This document shows positions 56,126 to 64,000 of a stretch of 64,000 nt of DNA, in pieces. The notes beneath the pieces are model-generated. The model saw only the letters and a list, made by a program, of their open reading frames with translations, did not search any database and was not told where the DNA came from. This stretch comes from Wuchereria bancrofti (Eukaryota > Nematoda > Chromadorea > Rhabditida > Onchocercidae). Both the position numbers and the translations under genes were made by a program. The first letter of the stretch is position 1. Each line of letters begins with the position of its first letter. The stretch spans positions 4,262,399 to 4,326,398 of the forward strand of contig SSBO01000001.1 in assembly GCA_005281725.1 (NCBI GenBank), written 5' to 3'.

Positions 56126-57236
56126 CTGCCCATCAAGCAAATAGCAATAAGAATTTTATTCCCTTAAAAACCGAAATTTATTCTTGTAAAATTATTTTTA
56201 CTCATAGACATGAGAAATAAACCTCAAATTCGTAATTTCTTTAAAAAAAACATATTTTCTTTAAGATTTTGAAAATCCAGGGAATTTTCAAGGCTGCCAC
56301 TCGTCAGCAACACTGCTGAAAAGCAGTTTACCTACGATATCATTACCATAACATACTTCCTTTTGACTTCACAACTCTAATTACTTTGCTCTAAAATAAT
56401 TATTACTACACTTTCAAACAAATAATTAATGTCTGAAATGTGCCACTGTCAAACTCAATAATGTACTTATTATTTTTGAAATTTACGTTACACCGGAAAA
56501 AGGAATGGATGCTTACATGGAAAATGAGTAATGCATATGCAGATCAAGACGTAAAATGAACCAATACTAATAAGTGGGAAAACCTAGAAATATCTACCAA
56601 CTTTTAGAAGTTACAACACCGACGACAGGAAAACCACAACCCTCCTACCAACTAGTCGCAATGACTTCCCAGGCTTTCTGCGTCTCTTTTCATCACGGAA
56701 AACAAATGAAATTATTAAATCTCTTCCGCAATAATTGCTATCCTTTCCTTCTCGCCTTATAAATGGACTGTATCATCAGTTGTTGGTCACTGAGTAATAC
56801 TGTCAATGCTTTTTACAGTACTATCTAATCGGCAAATGTTTTTTCTTCGTTAAAAGTAAGATGAAACGATGAGAGTGTATAGTTTGAAGCGTAAAGCTTC
56901 CTAGGTTAACGAGTTCAAGCCTAATTGTCGTGAAACCCGGCAAGTCTTATTTTTTAGATCAGTCATATCTTTGAACTGGATGAATCTCAAATGATTGAAA
57001 ATGAATTGGTATATACCTTTTAATATTTGAAATAAGAAGCGAAATATTCTGTGCTCAATTACTAAATTCATCTTCCATTCCTTTTTTATATATTATTTTC
57101 TTAAAATGCAATTTACAGTGCTTTTCTGATTGTCCTTCTTACAGTTGAATGATATGTGTGAAAGCATAGTTTCATTCGGGACAGTAAACAAACAACATTG
57201 TAGCACAAAGGAACGGAGGTGAGAGGGGGATCGTGG

Positions 57237-57293
<57 letters not shown>

Positions 57294-58711
57294 ATATAGC
57301 TCGAGTTGAGATGCTTCCGTCCCATTCTGTTGTAATACATATTCAGAATATTTTTCCACCCAAAAGGAACTAGGTTAATGAAAGGAGTACTCGTCACTGA
57401 GTGCAATATCTGCAACATGTTACTTGGAAAGCAAGCAGTGGATTTCAATGAACAGAACATCACTAAAATAGTTCTACATTTCGGTTTCGGGTTTTATGAC
57501 TTTATAGGTTGTTGCGAATAAAAATGTTTAATTCCACACAAAATTTTAGAATAAAATTTCTACATATGGCACATCTATCCGTCATTGCCCATCATTTGGA
57601 TTAGTAAAACACGTCCTATCTAGTATGCATTAGTCTTTCCATTAACCTGGTTGCAGACTTTCAATAGCTAATTCAATTTTAACCCATCTGTTTAATGATG
57701 AATTACAGTGATACATCCCATTTGGTTCTTGTGCTTAGAACATCACTTAAGATACTATTACGTAAACTGTCCCCACTTTATCTCAGTTGTTTGTCATTCT
57801 TCATTCATAGAAGCATCTGCTAGGATTTTATGCAACTTTTACTCCTTTAACGGAAAAACGTTACGCCGTTTTCCAATAGCCTCCTTTGAATTAACCGAGA
57901 TCTGTTCAATATCAATGTACATCTCTTTCATAATACAGTTTATGCGACACAGCAGAGAGTGAGGAAATCATGAACCAATCCATTCAAACGAGCATCAATT
58001 CCACACATTTACGAGATGAACGAAGTGGGTACTACTGTTCAACATAGTAGTTCGAATGCTAATAAATCTTCCCCATCAAGAAAACTCTTCCCTGTCTCCA
58101 TGTCCTTACACTTCCACCAAAAATCGGAAGAGTGCTCGAGATTTGGCTGTATATTTTAAATAAATTTATATATGGTTTCTCCAGTTGTACCTTCGACAAT
58201 AATTTCATAGTGGTCTTGGGAATGTTGATTCGAAGAATTTATTGAACATCCGTAAACGTGAGTCACAAGTATCCAAAAAATTGTCCCGTAAAATCTGGTT
58301 CCAGATCTTTCCGAAAATAATTACTTTCTCTTAATTTAATGCACAAGGCATACTTCCAACTTATAAAAATTATATTTCTAATGAATTAGAATTATTAAGT
58401 TGCTAAGTCAACACAACTTCCCATATCGTGGACAAATGATGTTCCAAATCTTTGCTGTGAAGTAGGAAATTTGAACAAATCCGAAAAACAAAATCTTTTT
58501 CGAACATATACAATAATGAAAAAAAGATCTCTCCTGAAATAACATATGAACATGCATCATGACATTTTCGACGGTCAAATCGACTTCATACATTAATAGC
58601 TACTTCTTTCTAACAAGAACTTCGAATGTTTCAATATATTGCTTATTGTGACAGCAAATTTGCATTCGAGTTACTTTTCAATCATCCCCCGGACCCCAAA
58701 ATTCCGATAAC
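56126..58711. other. Intergenic between SMG6 start and TMUB-like stop
   Basis: About 2.6 kb with no supported gene. It should hold the SMG6 promoter and the TMUB-like 3' untranslated region. A long GA microsatellite lies at 57239-57291. Open frames over the microsatellite (poly Ser-Leu) are artefacts. Confidence 0.55.
57239..57291. repeat. (GA)n microsatellite, about 26 units
   Basis: Uninterrupted GA dinucleotides over about 53 bases, preceded by a G-rich purine stretch from about 57214, so the plus strand is nearly all purine for about 75 bases. Confidence 0.97.
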
Positions 58712-61700
58712 TTAGTCTTCGAAAAGAGAAACATCTTCATCATCTCCTGTCATTTCTTTTTCTGTCGTATAAACAAAATTAAATATCACTAAAATTTTAA
58801 AATCAAATAGCCTAGCGAAAGCAAGACTTTTTAGAAGCATTACCTAATAACCAAATGATTAAGTTTACAGAAAAAATGAAATCAGTGCAAATATATATTT
58901 TTAAAAGAATTTCATTCATGACATCGAAACTGAAATCGTAATTTAAAGAAGCTCTAAGCTACAAGAAAACACTGAAAAAATGTTCAAGAATGTGCTAAGT
59001 TCTCAGGCTCAGAAGGATTTACCTTCTAATTCTCCCGGCTTCATCCCTTTCTTTTCCAAAACATTTCCTCGAAAAAATCGTAAAAACTTCTGCAACACTT
59101 AAGTTTGCTAATAAAACTAGATTAAGACAAAATAAAATAGAAGTGAAAAGGAAAAACCTCAAAAATGAGTGATATATTATATAGTTGAAAATAAAAAAGA
59201 ATTTAGCAAAACGTTTCTGCAGTAAATATAAGATGGAAAACCGCAAACGACAAAAGCGATTTCATGAAAAATTTTAAACTCCAAAAATCAAAAAAATTTT
59301 AGAAAAATTATAAAACATCAGGAAATGAACATCAGAAAATATTAAATTTCTCCATGGCAGCATGACTCATAAAAAACTGCAAGAAATTACCACAGGACGA
59401 ATGCAGTCATTTATAAAACAAATCAGACAAACCAAAAGAAATCATTAAAAAGTAGTTAACGTGAAACCGAATAAAGACATTTATGAATTAAACAAGTGCG
59501 ATATTTTTCGAGGTGGCATAAAGTTGAAATCTTGAAAAAATTAAATATAAAATCCTAATTTAAACACGCACTAAGCTACAAGAAAACTTTATTCTTTTCC
59601 GTCTCTACTATTATTATTCATTTTTTTCCCCCTTGCTTTTTCCTTTCTTGCATGTTAGGTTTATATCTGCATGCCATTACTGTTGGTACGATGACCATTA
59701 GAAAATAAAATAGATACAAAAAACATACTTAGAAAAGTGAGTAGTAGTAAAGAAAACCGGTCTGTATATTGTGGATACAGGAATACAAATGTCCATAGTA
59801 TCAGAAATTTCACTGAAATACATATGTTTAAGAGATATTTTGCAAAAAAAAGAACCTCGATTCTGGAGTGTTACGCATATTTAGACCTAATTTTACTCTG
59901 TTCTCAACCAAATGAATTAAGTTTCTTGAAGAAAAAAACCATCTAAATGGTCTTCGAATCAAAATTATAAAAAATCAATATGCGCAAAACAACATTTTAG
60001 TTTTTCTTCATTATTTCGACTAGACTCTTTTCATCAGGAAAGGAAAAATGGTACAAAACCTATAATATCTTACGAAATTACTGTTTCCTCAAAAAGCCAC
60101 TACTTTCCCTCAAATCTTTCAATTATCCGAAATCTTTAAGCTTACCAATGAAAATAACTTGGACATATTGACCAATGCGACCTCCTAACACATTCGCATT
60201 TTGATTCCATCCATTATTTGCTGCAGCATCAGCTGCTGCATCCAACGGTATACCTCTTATTGCTATCACCCCTGGATCTGGGCCCATTACTGCATTATAT
60301 CCATAACGAAAAGCCCGTAAGAAAGCGTTTTGCACTCGTATTAATCTAAAAATGATAAATTAATTACTTTAAAACATAAATGAACAAAAACCATCAAATA
60401 AGCTCTGGAAAGTTAGATAAAACTAACTTACAAACTAATTTGCCAGAAAACAGAAAGGATTTAAACTAAATGATGATTTCACATTACTTTTCCCAATAAC
60501 TCCTGTTTACAAACATTTACATATTCAAGTTTTAGAATCACCTTGAAAATCATCCTGATTTAGAGAACTCCAACACCTTCCCTGCTCATATGTCTTCGGT
60601 TATTAAAAAGTTAGTGGAATAGAAGACAACACATACATAGGATCATTTTGATTGTCTTCTATAGAATGACCCCGAAATGTCTGAATAACTGTATGAGTTA
60701 ATTCTTCTGCTGTGTGGGCTGATACCGACTGTGAACCAGCTATGGCTGCGATAGCTGCTGCAGCTGTTCCATTTCTTAGATCTGAAAACATCTCGATAAA
60801 TTAATTACTGAACCAGCAAAACCTATCACTTCCAATCTGATCTGTTTCCCTTTACCAAAACTTACCGCATCCTTCCTAATTTTATTCCTCTAAACGAATT
60901 AACTGAGTCCACTAACAAATATGTGTTGAAATCACCATATAAATAAATAGAAGTCAAATATCTACAAAATTTTCTTCTGTTATTCAATTTATCAATTCAT
61001 CCGCAGTAAACGTTGTACTGTCTTTAATTTATAAAATTAGTCATACTTTCTCATTCTTTGATCAGCTAATCTAAACTGAGTATAACAGTATTAAATGTAA
61101 CTATGCGATTAGCATGGTTAACAAATCAGCATGAATACAAGAATTAAAAGTGAAGATAAGTCTCCTTGTCATATGGGAAATATGAATGAATGGATGACTT
61201 TTCCTTGTTATAAATTACTCATTACATGTGTTAGTGAAATTATCTAGCACGAACAAAGATAAAGATAATAAAATTCTTGCAGTCATGAATGAATATTTGA
61301 GATAAATCACATAAAAGTGGAGCATTGGGCAGATTTATGTCTTCATTCTCTGAGCTTCCGTATACCACTGAAAGTTCAACTTTAACTGCTTTTACGATGT
61401 TGCATTTCCAGGCATTATTAAATCTGATATGTAATGTAATATAAAAAAAAAAAAACAAATTCTTCAATGTCAAGCAACCTCTCAATTCTGACACGCTCAC
61501 ATATAGATTACAGAAATGTTTCATTTTCAATTTTTATGGGATAAAGCAGGAAGAATTTCCATACCAGAAGATTCGTGTGATAACACAGCATTATTCGATG
61601 TGTCCGAAACTGATGAGGAAGGCTGTGCGTAAGGTGTAGAACTGACATGACAATGTACAACGCACTGATCATGTAAACCGTAACTTAATAATGATCGTGT

Positions 61701-63994
61701 ATCATCTCGTAATAATTGCCCACGATAAATCAGTCGTACTATTTTTCCCGCAAGTATTGATTCCCAGAAGTAACGCCTAAAAGTTGTCAGGGATCATCAA
61801 GGTCTCGAAAGTTCTTCCCGAATTGATAAATATCAAAAGTCTGAACAATCTAATGTTAGCCTTCACCACCAGCTACCAAAGATATCGATCCGCCGTAATT
61901 TCAGTACCTTGTTCTAACCGATGTGACGAATACAACTGTGTTCTACTACGTCTAAACTTTCGCCTGAAATGCTCTTGACTATGCTATTCTTTGAAATATA
62001 AGACATCTGTCTCAACAAGAAAAACTCGATCCGTTTATAACTGGGTCGTGTTGTATTCGCAGAAGTATATCATTTTGCCACTGAATTAAGTTCTTCAACA
62101 AAACAATCCAATCATGCAGACGTGGACGCAGAGAATTCCAATATTAGCAAACCGCAAATCAAGAGCAATCCCAAAAATTAGATTTGCAAAGAAATAAAAT
62201 TCAAGAAACTAACAAGGACCTCTTAAACTGCCCCACAGTAGATTCCAGAGCTGTACAAGCAGTAACCTGAGAGTCATCCAGGAACTTTAATTTTACATTA
62301 GATAATTGACACCCAGCATTATCACCTTCCATTCCCGCGGCGAGTTGACAAGCTGAATCTGAAATTTTTGGCCTTTTAAAGTCATTTAAACAGTCAGATA
62401 AAACCAATGAAATTTTTTTTCATCTTTTACCTTTTTGGAAAATTCATTTTTCGTTTAAACTTTATTCCTTCACTCCATTTTTCAAGCAAACTTTATAAAA
62501 TTCATTTTTTTTAAGATATGTATATGAAGATCAAAATATCTGACCGAGATCAAAATATCTGAAGATCAAAAAAAATGGGAATTTCAATCACAATTATTAG
62601 AAATCCGTTAATTTTCCATTTTCATTTAAATGATTGCTTTACCAATGAAGTGTTCTTTTACAACTTACTGGTAACAACCGAAGATAATTCACATTTTGTA
62701 TCAGTTTGCGAATTCTTTCCACTTTCAACCTAAACTAAGGAATAACTTACGCGTGCAAATTCTTTGAGCATGATAATTTAAATGCACGAAAAACTGGTAA
62801 CAATCGAGGTTAATACAAAATAACTGTTATTTTTGATCATCAAAATAGGATCAAGAACTATTCCGATCATTAAAATTCACTTGCAATAGTAACTCTATAT
62901 CATGAGAGAACAAGCCAATACATTTCTGTCTGTTCCGGACTCATCCCATATCTGCATTACCTTCCAGAGTTAACAGCTACCATCCAGCTAATAACAGCTT
63001 GTTTCGTGCAAACCTAATAACCAATTACAAGATGTCATCTTGACTTGTTCGAAATCTTTTGTGACATGCACTGATAATTTCAATATAAGCGATGCACTTT
63101 TTTATTTTTCGGTAAAATTTGAATAGAAGAGCAAACTTTTGCACAATAAATACTTGAACTCACTGAAGTTGAAGCTGAAAGATCTGCATTTTGTTGCCAA
63201 TTAACAATTTCCGCCCCCATACAAGTTGCATGAAGTAAGCTTTCCCTGTTTTCTGCTAGAATTATTGCCTAAAAATACGATGATCTGAAACTTAAAATAC
63301 CTGTATGCGATCATTTCCTGATCAGTAAATAAAAATACTACAAATGAGTCTAATTAACAACGGTTACTTTATGTGTCAAAAGCCTGCCTATTTACTTCTG
63401 CCAACTACCATTATCACTGATTTTCAACCAATCAAAATTCATTTATGAACTGGATAAGCTGAGATCTACTGTCAAGTCCTTTCTTTAAAGCAAATGTTTA
63501 TAAAAATATAAGAGAGAAACAGGGTAATAAAATTAAACCTGACTTCATACACATCAAATTGGGACTATGTTGGACAGCAGAAAATGAATACTACTGTAAT
63601 TAAAAAGAAAAAAAACCTGTCCCTGCGATATTTCTTGTGTATGCAGAGAAGTATCCTCATCTCTGAAAAAAGGAGAGGAATGACCATAGCTGGAGTAATG
63701 AAAGAACGAAGTTTTCAAAAGGATTCTTAAAATAGAAAAAAAGAAGGGAAAAACGAATAACGTTCAAGTATGTTCAAGTACGCTAAGTATTTTAGCTAAA
63801 CTGATTCAGAAAATGAAACTCAAGCATCATTAACGAATGATTTGAATTAAGTAATATCATTACTAAAGGCATCTCTTATGCATAAAAGGCTCGAGCACCA
63901 ATAAAATAATATAAATTACGACTAACGTTTGTCGTTGCGCCATTTCCTCTATCTGAGGTAACATTACCTCTTCAGAGGTGTTACTCTGTTCCAT
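58712..63994 (-). CDS. Ubiquitin-like domain protein related to TMUB1/2
   Basis: Nine exons give about 347 residues: 63994-63927, 63661-63616, 63268-63160, 62358-62220, 61776-61565, 60781-60637, 60345-60146, 59097-59023 and 58761-58712. The acidic N-terminus starts MEQSNTSEEVMLPQ. The ubiquitin-like domain (about residues 92-165) reads VKLKFLDDSQVTACTALEST, then IVRLIYRGQLLRDDTRSLLS and DQCVVHCHVSS, the signature of TMUB1/2. After it come a Ser-rich linker, an Ala-rich segment and FLRAFRYGYNAVMG, ending TGDDEDVSLFED. TMUB proteins are membrane proteins with C-terminal transmembrane pairs (family knowledge); no convincing pair is visible here, so function may differ. Two junctions are uncertain: 63160 uses a weak GTTCAA donor (a stronger GTGAGT is out of phase), and 59097 uses a weak acceptor chosen for phase. 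An upstream exon beyond the window edge is possible. Confidence 0.72.
58933..59587. repeat. 38-bp imperfect direct repeat
   Basis: AAATCSTAATTTAAASAMGC-type sequence ending CTAAGCTACAAGAAAAC occurs at 58933-58970 and 59550-59587, in the introns on either side of the exon at 59097-59023. The copies differ at four or five positions. Confidence 0.75.
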
Positions 63995-64000
63995 GATACC

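Noticed and set aside
57093..57463. Minus-strand frames with long Ser-Leu runs
   Set aside because: Produced by the (GA)n microsatellite.
62990..63030. Possible small exon of the TMUB-like gene (VCTKQAVISWMVAV)
   Set aside because: Has an acceptor and donor, but its output phase does not match the next exon at 62358.
1..64000. Bacterial-style operons, CRISPR arrays, prophage or transposase genes
   Set aside because: The window is eukaryotic, with spliced genes throughout. No spaced palindromic repeats, integrase or transposase motifs were seen.

Overview
This is a stretch of AT-rich, intron-rich animal genome, most likely from a nematode, possibly spirurid/filarial. The evidence: almost every intron acceptor I could place is a TTTCAG/TTTTAG type, several first coding exons follow such an acceptor by 0-13 bases (as expected for spliced-leader trans-splicing), and the proteins are metazoan. 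The species call is inference. All gene models were built by hand, by joining exons whose splice phases agree.

Layout, left to right. (1) Minus strand, running off the left edge to 4734: a gene joining a beta-rich N-terminal region (OB-fold-like) to a clear SAP domain. (2) Minus, 6216-8431: a complete five-exon HP1-like protein (chromodomain, acidic hinge, chromoshadow). (3) Plus, 8948-9863: a complete three-exon COA5/PET191 cytochrome oxidase assembly factor, head to head with HP1. (4) Minus, 13144-40436: a 25-exon PDE2-type cyclic-nucleotide phosphodiesterase with a long N-terminus, two GAF regions and an intact catalytic domain; its first intron is about 9.5 kb. (5) Plus, 39273-41543: fragments of an unrecognised gene, antisense to the 5' end of PDE2, with one apparent frameshift. 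(6) Minus, 43049-56125: a complete 27-exon SMG6 (EST1A) nonsense-mediated-decay endonuclease of about 1438 residues, with an N-terminal exon-junction-complex-binding-like motif, an EST1/TPR region and a C-terminal PIN nuclease domain. (7) Minus, 58712-63994: a nine-exon ubiquitin-like protein close to TMUB1/2 in its UBL domain.

The genes have unrelated jobs: chromatin silencing, respiratory-chain assembly, cyclic-nucleotide signalling, mRNA surveillance and a ubiquitin-like adaptor. I see no evidence that they form one pathway. HP1 and COA5 probably share a divergent promoter of about 0.5 kb. The rest is AT-rich intron and intergenic DNA with microsatellites, short direct duplications and a strongly strand-asymmetric block near 33-34 kb. 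I saw no tRNA, rRNA or intact transposon, though I could not search for them systematically.
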